Assembly (NCBI GenBank): GCA_022316685.1
Contig: JAKJHU010000005.1
Location: forward strand, 11,076,707 to 11,140,706
Reading direction: 5' to 3'
Source of the DNA: Progne subis subis
Taxonomy: Eukaryota > Chordata > Aves > Passeriformes > Hirundinidae
Length of the DNA stretch: 64,000 nt
In this document: positions 1 through 13,639 of the stretch, one piece after another
Layout of the letters: every line of letters begins with the position of its first letter
Position numbering within the stretch: position 1 is the first letter of the stretch
Position numbers and translations under genes: made by a program
Notes under the pieces: generated by a model
The model's database searches: none
What the model was told of the DNA's origin: nothing
What the model saw: the letters and a program-made list of their open reading frames with translations, nothing else

Positions 1-382
1 AGAGTGCAAGCATAAATCAAGTTTCAGTTGGCATGAAAAACATGGGAGATCTTGGATATTTGTTACTGCACTGGGCAGGTCTCTTCACTTGGTGAACATT
101 CTGATGGTTTTATGATGGGTCATTTTTTCCTTCTGTGAAAGAATGGCAGAGTTTCTATTTGGCAAAGAGTTACTGGAAACTACACCCAAACACTGAACAA
201 ATAGAGGGAAAAGTACTTAATGTACCAGTAGCAACTAGATACCATAGTGCACTTAGTTATGTAGAGCAAATAAAATTAGGCAAAAAACAACAGACAAGAG
301 ACATTAAAAACAAAACAAAACAAAAAAACCCTAACAATTTTCAAAAGTATTACAAGTGGATACTGATGCAAAAAAAGTGGAT
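1..382. other. Intergenic, no gene seen
   Basis: AT-rich sequence with a short AAAAC-type tract near 305-327. An open frame running from 135 through into the next feature is attributed to chance and to the LTR-like sequence rather than to a gene. Confidence 0.6.
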
Positions 383-989
383 TGTTGCAGCAGCCCTCTT
401 GTGTAGAAATAAGTCGAGACACAGACTTCCTGTTTATCACAACATGAAAAGGGTCCTGGTTTATTCCTCTTCACAGCTCAGCCATCCTGACTCCAACTAT
501 TCACTGGCTCTGGCTGCAGCAAGCTCCTGCTGTAGGTTTCCCTTGCAGCCTCTGACTGCTGGTTATTTCCTGCTAAACTGTGACTGCAGGCTTCTATGCA
601 GCTAGACTGTGACTGCAGGTTCCAATGACAGGCTCTGACTGCACACCCAGACTGACCTCACAGCAGTAATTCTCTCCCTGGAAGATCCTTCTTCTTCATG
701 ATTCCCCCTCCCCAGCTAACCCACTCCCTTTTATCACACTTATCTTTATGGGTGTAACTGTGACTCGTCAGGGGTGAGGCTGAATTGGTAATTAACACAG
801 CTGTTATTTTTCAGGGCTGAGGTCACCTGTATTCTCCTACAGTGGGTCAGTGACTCTGTAATTGCTTTCTTTTATTTAAAAATGGCCTATTCTCCTCTTT
901 CAAGGGAATGTAAGAACAAAACAGAAGTTTATTTTCATCAGTGTTTGCTGTGCAGAAAGTTCCACTGAAGTAAGGTGCTGTTTGCAACA
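383..989 (-). mobile_element. Probable solo LTR of an endogenous retrovirus
   Basis: The segment is bounded by TGTTGCA at 383 and TGCAACA at 989, a perfect 7-bp inverted pair of the TG...CA type. Read on the minus strand it has the order expected of an LTR: a TATA-like GATAAAAGG (about 727-741), an AATAAA hexamer near 458-463, and an end ...CTGCTGCAACA. Inside, two related copies of a unit containing CTGCAGTCACAGT (about 575-625) form a short degenerate duplication. The 5-base flanks (tggat and ctgat) agree only partly, so the right boundary is uncertain; the LTR might end nearer 850. No gag, pol or env frame is attached, so it would be a solo LTR. Family assignment was not attempted. Confidence 0.5.
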
Positions 990-2547
990 CTGATACTCAG
1001 AGTGGATAATGTAGAATAGCCACAGTGTGTTCAAATTGTTTCAAGTTACTCTTCAGCTGGTCTCTGTTTCATTTCCGCTGATTTTTCTCAACTTTCTGGT
1101 CACATTTAGTTGTAGGAATAACAGAGGGCATGTATGTTCTTAAAATTAGCATGTAGGCTAATGCTTAATCCATGAGCTCCCTCCATACTTCTGTGTTGCT
1201 TAGAAGCAAAAAGAAAAATAGGAAAACAAACAGTGATGAGAAAAGATCAGCAGCCTGCCCAGCTCTGCTGTGCTTGTGATTACAGAGGGAGCCCCCACAG
1301 TACCACCAGCCCCAAAGTCACTAACAGTGTATTTGCTCTAGAAGGTAGCAAATTAAAACAAACTGGGAATGTTTGTTTAAACTGGTCCACTGCCCACTCT
1401 GGCAAAAAAATCTCAGGGGCTTTTGCTGTGATTTTTGTCACCTACAGCGTCTGCTGACTTAAACGAGGCTCCTAAGAGCTCATTGTTTTAGAAAATTCAG
1501 GTCACCTAACATGCACGCAGAACTAGGAGTAGCCTTCAATATTTAGGCTGTCAGTCAAAACTCTCCAGAGATTTACATGCCTGAAATGCAATTAAGGATG
1601 AAGAGCTGAATCAACACAGTGAGAATCCGGGCTGGTGGTTGTGAAATTTCTAGTTGTTTCAAACCTGAGAGGCCAGAAGACAATCCCATCTGGGCAAATG
1701 GCCTGTTTTAGCAATCGGGATTAAGCTGACAGAAGTTTTTTGTAATTTGTCTATTTCTTTCATAGTGTGGACATATTGTTAAATTAGTTAATGGGAAGAA
1801 AAAGTGTTTAGCAGCTAATGTGATCCTTTATGTGGCATGCCATCTGTGTATTCTATGCTGAATGTCACTGGTTGTGGGAGAGAGGAAATCATAAAGAATT
1901 TCAGCCTTGTCTTCTTTACTGTCATTATCTTGGGCAAGTATGATAAATAATCATTATGTTCTGGAGCATATACAGTTTAAATAAACAAATTAACCAGGAA
2001 GATGTTCTTAACGGACGTTGGAAGGCACAAAAAAGGACATCTTCTCACCATAAGCAATCCATTTCATGGGTGCTGAGCACTAGAAACTTAGAATGGAGTG
2101 AACAAGATAAGTTATTTTTCCTTTCACATTTAAATAAAGCTGTTTGCAGAGACTTTATTCAGGCATATTTGGGGGCTAATCCTGAGGTTCTGGAAGGGAA
2201 CAAATCAGATTTTGTAGTCTGTTATGCAGATAGTTTAAGAAATTTTTAATCCTCTATGTCCCAAAATCATCAAATTTATTTAATTGGACACGTATTTTTA
2301 TGTAAGACTTTTTGCTATTGATTTGCACTTCAAGAGAATCAGTTCAGTTTTTCATCAGCCTGACAACTGTGGGTCCTGCTCTCCTTCCAGTCTGAGGTGT
2401 TACTCTGGTCATCAGCATAGCAGGGAGTAGCTGACAATAAGCAGTTAGGATATGGGTGCAGTTTGTGCCCTGTGACTGCTGGCCCTCACTCTGGCTCACC
2501 TGCTGGCAGTGCAAGGCATTCCTCTCCCAAGGACAGAGGTACAGGTG

Positions 2548-2571
2548 TCACTCACTCACTCACTCACTCAC
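2548..2571. repeat. (CTCA)n microsatellite
   Basis: Six uninterrupted copies of a 4-base unit (tcactcactcactcac...). It lies in intergenic sequence and explains the repeated THSLTHS residues in the overlapping open frames, which are therefore not treated as genes. Confidence 0.9.
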
Positions 2572-5500
2572 CAACTCCAAAGAGTTTGAGCAGTCGGTGC
2601 CAGTTGCTCTGCAGCACAGCCCACTCAGCCACAGCAAAGTTTCCCAGACCAAAGCTCTATTGCCATATGCATGGTTTAGGAACATGCAGGGACAGCGTCT
2701 GCCTCATTAGCTCCTGCTGAAGCTCTTTCATTGAATGTAAATAGCTCAACAGTTTTCGCATTGGAAAGAAAGAGCTGACTGACAACCTGAGGAGCTGACT
2801 GACAATTTTGTGGTCAAGCTACTCACTTGGGATAGGAAAGGGTAAAGTTCAAGAATATCTAACAGAAAGGGGGAACAGTTTCGGCAGTGGAGAGGGATGC
2901 CTCCTGTCAGATATGCCCCACAATAGCATGGGACATCCTGGGACATGAAGATGTATTTAAAATTTAGTGCTTTCTGCTTTGGTCTTCCTTACAAAATAAA
3001 ACCCGAAAAAACCAACTCAGAATGGGAACATTTATTTTCATGGTTGGTTGGGATTTTTCCAGTACAGAAACATTTTCTGTATTCTTCCCTATAAGAAACA
3101 TTTTCACCACAAGACTGAACTTACTTTTATCGTGCACCACTGGACTTGATTTACATTTGTCTTTTCTGTTAGGCCTCTGGAGTTCTTGCAAGCAATAGCA
3201 ACTGATTAAACACTGTTCTTGATTCCTATCCTTCCCCTTGGCGGTTGGACTATGACTTAAAATTGATAAAATGTACTGGACAGGTTATTGTTCTCTACTC
3301 TGCTTGGCTACACAGCTTATTTATTATTTGGTACGACTTATCTCAAGAGTACTGTGGAGATGATTTGCAGAAAGTCTGGGATTCACTCGTATATCTGGGT
3401 CTGGTTCATTGCTTTCATACTCTGTTGTTCTACAGAGATATATGTAGATCCATAACAGTTCTTTATTACTTTTCCTTCTCCTTTCATTTAGGTACTTTTT
3501 TTTTTTTTTTTCTCTATAAGGAATGAAGAAAAAAAAAAGGACAAGTGGTTTTAGATGTGTGGACTTTAGATGCTCACAGTAGGAGTTTATTGATAACAGA
3601 TAAGTAGACAATACTGACAAGTACTTTTTTTGCAGCCCTTTAGAGGAGAAGGGTTTTCAGATTGGGCACACGGGGTTATCTGCCTTTTTTAAAAAAATTG
3701 CTTTACTAGATTATGTATTTGTGTTTGTAATGTCTTTGTATGTCCTGTGGGACTAGAGGGTGGCTCTGTTATAGAAATCTTGTTCTTATGGGTCACAAGT
3801 TTATTTTTATGTCATTTATTAGAACACACTATGCATTAAAGAAAATCTACTGCAGTGATCCTGTTAAAAAAACAGAAGCTCACATATCAAGGGTGTCTTA
3901 CTTGGTGCCAAACACTAATCTGATACCAAAGTACATAGCAGTCAAAAACAATGCTTTGCAGCCAGTCCTTTTCAGTTAATGTACTGGATTTCCATTCTCA
4001 ATTCCTTCAGATGTCTGCAGAAGCATATTTCAAAATTCTCAATGTTAAAACATTTAAGTGAAAAATAAAGTGCACCTTAAAAACTATACCACAAATTGTA
4101 TAATAAATTCATCTAAATTTTTAAGCCAATTGCTACTGTGTAGTCACAAATGATAATAGCTTTGCTAGCAGGCTGACAAGTCAAAATAGAAACACTTGTT
4201 TTGAGTTAATCTGGTTTTTCCCTCTTTGTTGTTACGCAGCATTCTTTCCCTCCAAAACTTACTGCTCTGGACTCTACTGTCATTAAGACCAACAACTTTC
4301 TGGTTGCCAGCTTTTGCTACTAGATGGAGAATGTTGGAGAAGAGCTTTTTGAGTCCATGTTGGAATCCTGTGGCCCTTGTCTGGCCTGACCTCAAACTAG
4401 CTATAACATGGTGGGTTTTGCTAGGGTTTTCTTTTGGGTTTTGAGTTTCTTTAAAGCTGAAACTTTGAAGCTCAAAATCCTCAGAAGGAGCAGAAAGAGA
4501 AACCTCATGCAAACAAATACCACTGATCTTTACACAGCTTTGATCTCTTATGTATCTATAGTGCCTTTCATCATGAAGAAGCCCAGTAAGATTTATAAAC
4601 TGCCTTCAAAGGGAAATATCTTATCCTCTGTACCATAATGTGCACACCACTGAAAACCAGTCTTCGGCGCAGATGACCTATACCAAAATATGCACACCTG
4701 GAGCATGATGCATATTAACTGGGCAATAATCAGCATATACAGAGGAAAAACATTATTTGGCAGGTTCTGCAATGCCAGAGAAAATAGTAGAGACCTCACA
4801 TTTTGATGTCATATTTATCTTAACAGAAGAGACTTCGTGAAGCATTTCAAACTCCTGGGTGCAGCAACTCCTGCTGCTGGGGATGGCTCAGCAAGTGTTT
4901 TCGTTGCACCTGTCAGCGGGTGCCAGTTATGCCAACCCATCTTCAGCACAGGAGCTTCTGTATCTCCTCTCAGCATGCACTGGTACCCCACAAGACTTTT
5001 GCACAGAATGTTTTACAGGCACATTTCTCTTCTCCAAGTCTGGCCTCTCCTCTTTCAAGTCTCCTCTTGAAAGTCCTGGCCTCAGGGAACCCAGCGGAAA
5101 CAGCTCTTCTCCCTCCTTTCCATTACCCAGAATCTTTGATTAACTGAGCCTCTGACTGTCTGAAAATTGCAGGCACCCTTGAAGACTTTCAGGTAATTGC
5201 CATGTCTTCTGCCTTTCAAAGCTAAGGCTTAGGTTACTAAGCCATCTCGGTAATGTCTGATCAATGGAGTGATCAATTAGGAATGGGAAAATGAGCTACG
5301 GTGCAGCAAGTGGAATAGCTAATAACCTATCATAGGGAAGTCTTTTAGTCTCTGGGACTGCACGCCAGCCTGCGCCCCCACAAAGCTGGCAGGGTCCTGG
5401 AAAAGTTGAAAATTACCATAAAAAAGAGAACAAATGGGACTGGGTAAAAATCAATTAAAACTAGTGGTATTGTAAGTACCTAGAATGGGCTCAGGAAAAA

Positions 5501-8500
5501 TTCTAAGTGTTTGTTTAATGGATATGTGAGCTTGTTTGCCCTAGTAACTATGTCTCTGTTTGATATGTATGAGGCTCTGAATATTTTATAACAGTGATGG
5601 CTGTGTTCACTTAAAGGCAGCTGCTTAAAAAAATTAAAATTCCAGAAAACACTTTGTCTTTCAACTCAGCATTATGTAATGTTTCAGGCTTGATACCCAT
5701 TTTCTTTGAAGGCTTTTCCTACTGATAACATCAGAAGTGTCACCCAGGAAAGATGTTTTATCTGAAAAAAAAAAAAGGTTGTTGGGTCTTAAAGGTTTTG
5801 TTTTGTTTTCTTTTTTTTATTCCACTGACAGATAATGAGTGTTAATGCTTCATCTGAAACAAACAAAAAAAAAAAAAGATAGCTGAATTGGAAGAGTGCT
5901 GGAGAGGAGGGCACTGGGGAACACATTTGTGAGCCATCATACAAATTCTCTGAGAAGCCCAGGCAGAAATTCAGAACATCACATCTTAACAGAACATAAT
6001 GTATACTCCAGAAAGAGTAGAGATAATGTATCCTAATGTATTCAATATTTGCCTTTGATGTAAGCTTAAGCATTATTCCATATGTTTTACTCCATCACTA
6101 TATTAATTTTGGTTGGAAACCATCACACATTAATTATCAAATATGACTAAGCTCCAGCTCACTCGTTTTCATAGGTTAATTGATGTCTGCTGTGAGACAG
6201 TTACACTGCAGAATTTTGTTTATAATAGCTGTGGCTAACATGTTAACAGTGACTCTGCCAGATTTGCCAACCATCAGGCACAAATACAGCTCAGCTGTCC
6301 AGGGTGGAGGCTGTATAGGAAGGGAAAGACTTGAGCCTCAGCAAAGATTTTGCAGATGCATGCACAGGGTCTTCTTTGAAACAAAATATAATAAATTACA
6401 GGGAAAGAATCAACTCATTTGGACCAAGCATTTTATATATTGCATGGCAAGTACCTCAAGCAAATGATTGAATAAAGAAGGCAGAAATATATTTAAATTT
6501 TTTCCCAGTATTGCAGACCACTCCCTGACCTAATGCTTTACTTTGTTTTGAACAGCTTTTATGTGAATTTTCAAGAACATTTTAAATAATTGATGTGCCA
6601 TAATTACAGCCTGTGTTTCTTATGAGAAGGGGTTTTACTATTCAGATCTTGTCATTTTATGATCAAAAGATTTCTATTTCAGAACTCTTTTCCTTGCTGA
6701 GCTCTAGACAGACAGACTAGTTCGTGAGTTGCCAGATCTTTAGCTCTTGTAAGTTGTATTGCCATTAAACTAAAGAAGTGTTCCTGAAAAATCCTTTATT
6801 ACACAAGCAGCTTATTGCATTATTGTCAATGCTTCTTTAATAGAAAAGACCACATTCTCTTTGAAATAATCTAGGGACTATCTTGTGTGAGTGGAACCAG
6901 AGTGGTTTTCCTCTAAGCAGAACTATCAAACAAATTGAACAAACAGTAGAATTTAATGGTTTTTTTCTGTCTGCTTAATCATGGATGTGTGCAGTTTTGT
7001 GCAATGTTTCATCATGTCCTGTTGGTCACCAGAGATCCCTAAGATACATGGCAGGAATATGTCCCCAAAGTCAGGGAAACAAAGGGGAAAATGATACTGA
7101 AGACTTTCTGAAATTGTTCTTTGCTTATTCATCATTATAAACTAACATATAACCTTCTATCACAAGCTAAAGGTTCATAAATCTAGACACTGTTGTATGA
7201 AAAACAACTCATCCAGTCTGTTCCATTGATGAGATGCTCCTACCTACAGATGGGGGAAGCAGAAGTGAGGAGGGAAGTGCACACAGCTCATATTTGGCTC
7301 TTCATATTCAAGGCTAAATGACAAAAGCAGTCTGAGTACAATAATGGTAAAAATCACACAAACTGCAAAAGCTTCAGCCGAAATATTCTCAAGGGCAAAA
7401 ATCTCTCAAGAATGATGGGCTTTTTCCTACTATGTGTCATTTCAAATGTTGTTAAGAAAATGGATTGTTTCTAGGTTTAGGCTCTGACAAAAGAGACAGT
7501 TTGGGCTAGAATGGAGATGTATTTGTTCTACTTATGACCTGTCTCTAGTGATGTGCCAACCTTGAACATTTGCTTATTCCTATTACAACTGCTTCTAGCT
7601 TCACTTGAGGCTTTGATGGAGCATTTATTTAAGAGGATACTGTTGCATGAAAAAGTAGCCTCAAAGTCTCTTTTTTCTGCAGCCATGTCCTTTGCCATCC
7701 CCTCAGCGCAGCTAGCAGTATCAGTAGTGCACTTGAGTGACAGTTCAAGCTCAAAGATAATTTCTCCCAAAAGGATTATTTCCCAGCTGCTCTGGTTCCC
7801 TGACCTAATGCATCACCATTCCTCAGCTTGGGCTGACACAGTGTACAAGGTAGAGGATGGGGACCAGTTTGGGGCATGATCTTGGTGAAGATAGATCTGT
7901 GATATTTTATTGTAAAAATCATGACCTTAACAAACAGGAAAACTCATTACAGTTACTTTCATATTGAGCTAAATTCTTCAGGCTTTAATCACTTTTTACC
8001 AAAACTTCTGCAGTCAGTGGAATCTCACCAAAACATAGGCAAGGCTTGAACCAGTGAAATATGAAACTTCAGAGGGAGGATAAACGGTAAGAAAGGACAA
8101 AGGTATGAGAATGGCAGAGATACAATAGTTAATTTTTAGAAAGTGTTGAAAAATAAATCTGGCCAAAATATTATGTAATGAACGCCACAATCTATTCTTG
8201 TAAGACAATGTTCGGAATCAACTCCTACTTTTTTTTTTTTTTTTAATGGTCCTACTGGCCATCTGTTAGTATTATTCCACTTTCCATTTAAAAAGCCATC
8301 TCATCTTTAGCAGATGTTCAGTTTGTCTACATGTATGTTTTCTAATTCCTCTCAACTCTACTAATGGTTTTTGTACTCTCATAACTACAAGTTTTCTTAT
8401 ATTGCCTCCACAGTCACTGTAACATCCTCTTAAAATTTGAATAGGAAGCTTCTATTAACATCTCCCTTCTTTGAGGAAATAGTATTCAAACATCCTCACA

Positions 8501-9699
8501 AAATAGCCTTTGCAGTTATCCCTAATGGGCGATATCTGTAAACTCCAAAGTTCCAATTCATTCTGAAATATAAAATTGAAAGCCTTAACTATCTCCTCTA
8601 TAGCTCTAAGTTGTCACCAAAAAAAACCTGTTGTCTGTTCACAAGGTAGTAAAAATTTCAGCACAGAACATCTGTCTGATACTACTTGAACTTGGACTGA
8701 AATAGAGTTTTCCCACTATTTCGCATCCCATATAGAAGTCAATGTGTGCAGTTAATAGCAAAACAGGTAAGGGAAATTTCACACAAGGCCGTTTTGTGTC
8801 CTATATGAACAGGAGGGATGTTTTCCTCCTGTTTGGTAGGCAGAGGTACAAAAGGTCAAACATTTGTATGGTATATATTGCAGTGCAACTTCCTGACATT
8901 CATGTTTTTCATGTTCTAAAAGAGTCATGTACCTGTCTCCTTTAATGTATCTGTTAGCATTTTCTCTTCCCCATTTCTAAATTCTTATTTTATGAAATAA
9001 TTGTACAGTTAGATTTTGTACCCATGACTGGTAGAAGAAATCAGGGTAGAAGCTGCTGAGGAAGGAAGAAAGAGATGTTAGCAGTGGGTGAGGAATGTGG
9101 ATTAAATGATGACCTCAGTAAGATGAAAATTCTTAGCAGGGCAGCGGGTGAATGTGAAAGATGATGAGACTAGGGACACTGAAGACTCACTGTCATACTA
9201 AAAGGAAAGGTGTGCAAAGATTGCTATTTCATACCAAGTTGCCTGAAACTGATATGTTCGATACAACAGCTACACAAGTGGGAGTTAATTATTAGGTGGT
9301 GCTGCAGATTGCTGCAGAATATTGCTTCCTTGGAAAGAATATTCCAAGGGGTAAATTTGAACCCAGCCCCAGAAGCATTGCACTCTTCTATCATTACTGA
9401 CTAACAATTAAGTTTTCTTTAAAACAACTTGCTTCCAGCCATCTGGAGCTCTTAGCTTCCTTATCTTTGCTTTGTGCTTCTGCCTTCCCAAACAGACTTA
9501 ATTTTGTCTCAGTAGCTGAAATAGCTCAGCCTAAAACATAGTTGGCATATACAAGCTCTCTCTGCCCCCTTACTTGCTAGAGGGTTTCAGCCTTCCCACT
9601 TGTTTCTGGGCCGGTTTTTATCTCTGCTGTCACTTCCAGCAGGGACATGAGGGAGGTGTGCAACCTGTGCAGAGCTGGGCTTAATGCTCTAAGAGAAGT

Positions 9700-9960
9700 G
9701 ATGAGGAGAGCAATTTTAGCCATGAATATCCTAATGAAGCTCCTGTGCTGACCTTACACACTTCTGATTAAGCAAATATGCAAATGCAAAGCAGTTTGGA
9801 ACTGGATTAGCATTCAAAGGTTTTTAAAAAGCTACTGTGGCTACATGCAGAGTGACCTTTAGGCCTGCTCAAATCTGCTAGAATGCAGATGAGGAAAAAG
9901 AAGACATTATAAATACACTAGAACTTGCAGTCACCATAAAATGTGCCACAGGAGGAAAAT
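9700..9960. promoter_or_regulatory. Candidate enhancer-like segment with POU octamer
   Basis: Contains a perfect octamer ATGCAAAT at 9778-9785. It is preceded by TGATTAAGCAAAT and followed by GGATTAGCATT, homeodomain/POU-type AT-rich sites packed within about 60 bases. There is no open frame or repeat signature. Motif density alone is weak evidence; conservation across birds would be needed to support it. Confidence 0.2.
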
Positions 9961-11377
9961 ATCCAGATCAAGGTTTTACAGCTCTTCTGGTTACAGGGCA
10001 AGAGATTATTCTGCATCATACTTGGGGATGTTTCTTCCAGTGCCTTCCAAAACTAAAGTTAGCTCAACAGTTGGTTTGATCATAATCCTGCATGTTTAGT
10101 ACCTTAAAAAAAAAGGAAAACTGATAAATAAGGAATCAAATCTGTGTCCCAACAGTTCTGTAAAAATTCAAGGAGGAACAGGAAATCCAGGGCAAGTAGG
10201 AGACATTATCTCAAGGTAACAGGAGGGTCAACACTTAGGAATCTGCTGTTTCCAACAGCTGGTGATTAGGAGGTGAACATTAGGAGTAAAACCTTCAATT
10301 CCTTTTAATTAAAGAAAACTTGTGTAACAAGAAGATACTCCATTATCACTGTCAGGTGCAATGCTGGATACAGCACACTTCAAAACCATGGCCTGGGCTG
10401 TGGTTTTAAGATTGGGTATCAAGATCCACTGATGCCTGAAGGTTGTTCTAAGCTTGTACCTCTAAGAGGAGGGAAAACCACTGGAAAGAAGTGGTTAAGA
10501 AATACTGGCCATTTACAGCAGACTTCTCCATTTACAAATGCACATCTTATTTCTTGGGACACAGCACTGGAAGAGACCTCCTGGATTCTCAAGACTCTGA
10601 TTGCAACGACCATGTTATATTCTTCATAAGTTGATGGGATTTAGTTGCAGCTGTTCTGACTAAACCACTGTTCCGGAATGAGCTTCCCTTATAACTGAGA
10701 CCTTCCTTCTGCTTTTTCAGGCTAAATGTGTTTGTAGCTACCTTTCATCCATTTCTTTAGAAAACTGACTTTGTTTAATTACTTCTTAAGGCCTATGTAT
10801 CAAGATCTTTATGTAGTGGTTTCACCATTTAAAAATAGTCTTTCACCAGTCTTTAGGAGAGGAGTCTCTCTTAGAGTCATGGATCCTAATGACAACTTAG
10901 AACAGTTCTCCTGTGGGTTTTAACTGTCACAAAAACAACTGCCTGGAGAAACCTGCCTTTGTGACCCTCCCAGGAGCAGTTTCCCAAGCTGCTTATGGGT
11001 CATGGGTCTTAGACTTTTGCATATTGGGGTGTCAACTTTTAAACATGAATAACTCTAAAGGCAAAGGATTCTTCATCTCAAGGTACAGAGAGATCTTCTC
11101 ACTTCTTCATTGGTGCAGAGGGTTCTCATCTCTATCTCTGTTCAAGCACCTTAGGATTAATATCACTTAGTACAACACAAACACCTTTGCTCAAATCCAC
11201 ACACAAATCTAAGCAATCATCTCCCCAAATGCACATCTTTCCCATGATTTAAAGGGATAATCTACATATAGAGTTCTTTTCCATGGCTTAGTAAGGATGG
11301 AAAGACAAACTCCTCAAATCCCTGTCCCAATAGTCTTTTCACTCTCGCTCCACTGACTTCATGCTGTTTCTTCTCTA

Positions 11378-12050
11378 TGTTCCCTCTGTCCCTTTCTTTT
11401 ATCTCTCAGGGAAGGGTTAGGTCTTGGAAGATTTCTGTTGCCAGGAAAGGGTTAAATCTGCCCAGGTGTTAAGATTTTCAAGGCCCTGCTGGTGAGGGAG
11501 GAAGAACTCACAGAAACATCAGAGATCAGAGCACCCGGGCAGTTCAGAATCACAAAAAACAGGCGAGATCATGAATGCCTTCTCAGCCACCCCTCAGGTG
11601 TAAATTCGGGGATGGCCTCAGCCCAAATGGTGCCCATAGCTCCCATCAGGGGCCCAGCAGAGATCTCTCCCTGCTCCAGGGAAGTTTGGAGAAAGCAGCT
11701 GTTGTAAAGCAGCAACCTCTCCTTCTCCCCTTCACCTGGGAGCTGATGGAATCCGGCCAGGCCTCAGGCCAGATCCCCCCAAAAATGAGGGAGCAGCAGG
11801 AGCCAGCTCGATGTTACCTGTCTCTCTCTGGCCAAAGGAAGAAGGGCTGACCTGCAGGAAATGAAGGGGTTTTATATGGTACTTCCCAAAGTCGTAACTG
11901 ACATTTTTCAGTGGTCAAAACAGATGCCAATATTCCAACTAACCCTCTGATAGGTCCCTGTCCTTTCTAAAGCAACTCCCAGGTCCTGACACAGAAAATC
12001 ATTCCACATTCCCCTATGACTAAAAAACTAAACTGTGCTAACCCATGACA
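11378..12050 (-). mobile_element. Probable solo LTR of an endogenous retrovirus
   Basis: On the minus strand the element begins TGTCATGGGTTAGCACAG at 12050 and would end ...GGGAACA at 11378. The flanking 5-base sequences are ctcta (11373-11377) and cttta (12051-12055), a near-match target duplication with one difference. A TATA box, CATATAAAACC on the minus strand (about 11870-11882), sits roughly 170 bases into the element, as in a U3 promoter. The body is more GC-rich than its surroundings, as in many passerine LTRs. Two overlapping open frames at 11492-11850 fall inside and are not treated as genes. No internal retroviral genes are attached. Exact ends and family are uncertain. Confidence 0.55.
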
Positions 12051-13639
12051 CTTTATTTTCTTCTTCCTGGAATACTACTTGAGAAAAACATTTTAACAAT
12101 GAAATAATGAAACAGGAGGGTACTATAAACCAGTGTAAGATCCTCTACTGGTATAAACTGGTTTAACTTTCATGCTAATGTGTACGGCCTAGGAATTGAA
12201 AAGAAAATTTTCATGCAGTTTTTTTGCAGGCTTAGACAAGATAAAAAATATCAGTGCTAAAATGCTATGAATACATCCATAGCAACCACACTTTTGGGTA
12301 ATATATCTGTCATTTTTTTCTAAGAATTCTTTAAAAAGAAAAACTGAACACAGAAAAAAACAAAGAAGCAAAAAGTTTTCCTATTGTGATGTCTTGTTCA
12401 TATTATGTTTCTATATCTTAATGTAGCATGTCTATTTCTTTTTATTTTTTGCATCAATCAACTTTTTGATTTGGAAGATATTGTCAAATATATTTTTTTG
12501 CCCAAAACAAACAAAGGTTCCAGAATGTCTTTATGCAGATGGCAAAACATTATAATACATTGCTTTATTTCCTTGTTTTGGAGATAAACGATAAAGATCA
12601 AAATTTACCACAGCTCAAAATACTATAAAATGTTCACAATAATTTGTTTGAGTTACAGCTGAAAGTTATAAACTTGTTTTATATCTTAGAAACAAATACT
12701 TAGACTTTTTGAATCTACTGATCCTTTGCATGAGATGATTATTTTGAAAAGGTTCATGAACTTGTTTTTCAATATTTTCTAAATCAACAGTAAACAAAAA
12801 TCTTGATAAAAATAACAAGAACCCTTAAAACCAGTATCATGAAGCTATATGGGAAAGTAGCAACAGTTCTGTTTCTAATGAGGATAGAATACATTTTTTT
12901 CTGTGATTTAAACCCCATCAAGCTGTATTTAGAACTCAAATAATAAAAAAGCTCCATACTTTATGCTGGTTTAAAATGACAGGCTTCATATGGGCTCTGA
13001 GGCAAACTCTAAAATAGCACAGGCGGATTCAAAATCAGATCTGAGTCCCATGAGAAAGCTGGCTGCCTGTTCTGTGCTTATCACAAAACAGTGGAACTGA
13101 ATTTTGTACCTTTACATGTAATAACTCTTCACACAGTAAAGATCCTGCTTTATTTCTGCCCAATAGGAGGACTACATATTGCAGCACCAGGATAAATATG
13201 GCTGATTATCCTACGAGACCTTCTGTTTATGCAGTCTGCAAACCAAAATCAAATGTTCCTTTATGAAAACAGCCTACAGTTTAAGAGAAAAAAAAAAAAA
13301 AAAAATCAACAAAGCTTTATGAGGCATAATTGGGATCAATAGAGATTACTGTAATTCTGAAATATATTCTGTAATTCTGAGATATATTAGTATTCTGTGC
13401 TAAAGGCATGATTATACATTAAATTATAGCAGATGGCATCATGTAGAAGTATCATTTGTTAATATATTCTGCTGGGCTTAGCCATCAAGGTAGTACAAAT
13501 CGGCATAAATTACACTTTCTTTTGGCTTTTTGGCATGTTGATTGCCTTGCATTATGTTCTTTCACAGCTCTATTCTTACCCTCTAAACTATGACTAAAAA
13601 GTCTTCTTGTATAAACTGAATTCAGGAAGAGTGAAGCCT
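12051..13639. other. Intergenic, AT-rich, no gene seen
   Basis: Very AT-rich sequence with an A18 run at 13288-13305 and a short direct duplication, TTCTGTAATTCTGA-type, near 13352-13383. No exon, RNA gene or mobile-element ends recognised. Confidence 0.6.

Larger units (their letters stand above)
990..11377. other. Intergenic, AT-rich, no gene seen
   Basis: About 10.4 kb without a convincing exon. Open frames here are 60-115 residues, lack recognisable domains and overlap one another on both strands, as expected by chance. Visible low-complexity tracts include a (CTCA)n run at 2548-2571, a T17-18 run near 3495-3512, A runs near 5765-5776 and 5865-5877, and T16 at 8229-8244. A motif-dense segment at 9700-9960 is listed separately. 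Confidence 0.6.

Noticed and set aside
135..605. Plus-strand open frame of 156 residues
   Set aside because: Runs from AT-rich sequence into the probable LTR and is antisense to the LTR's inferred direction; no domain seen.
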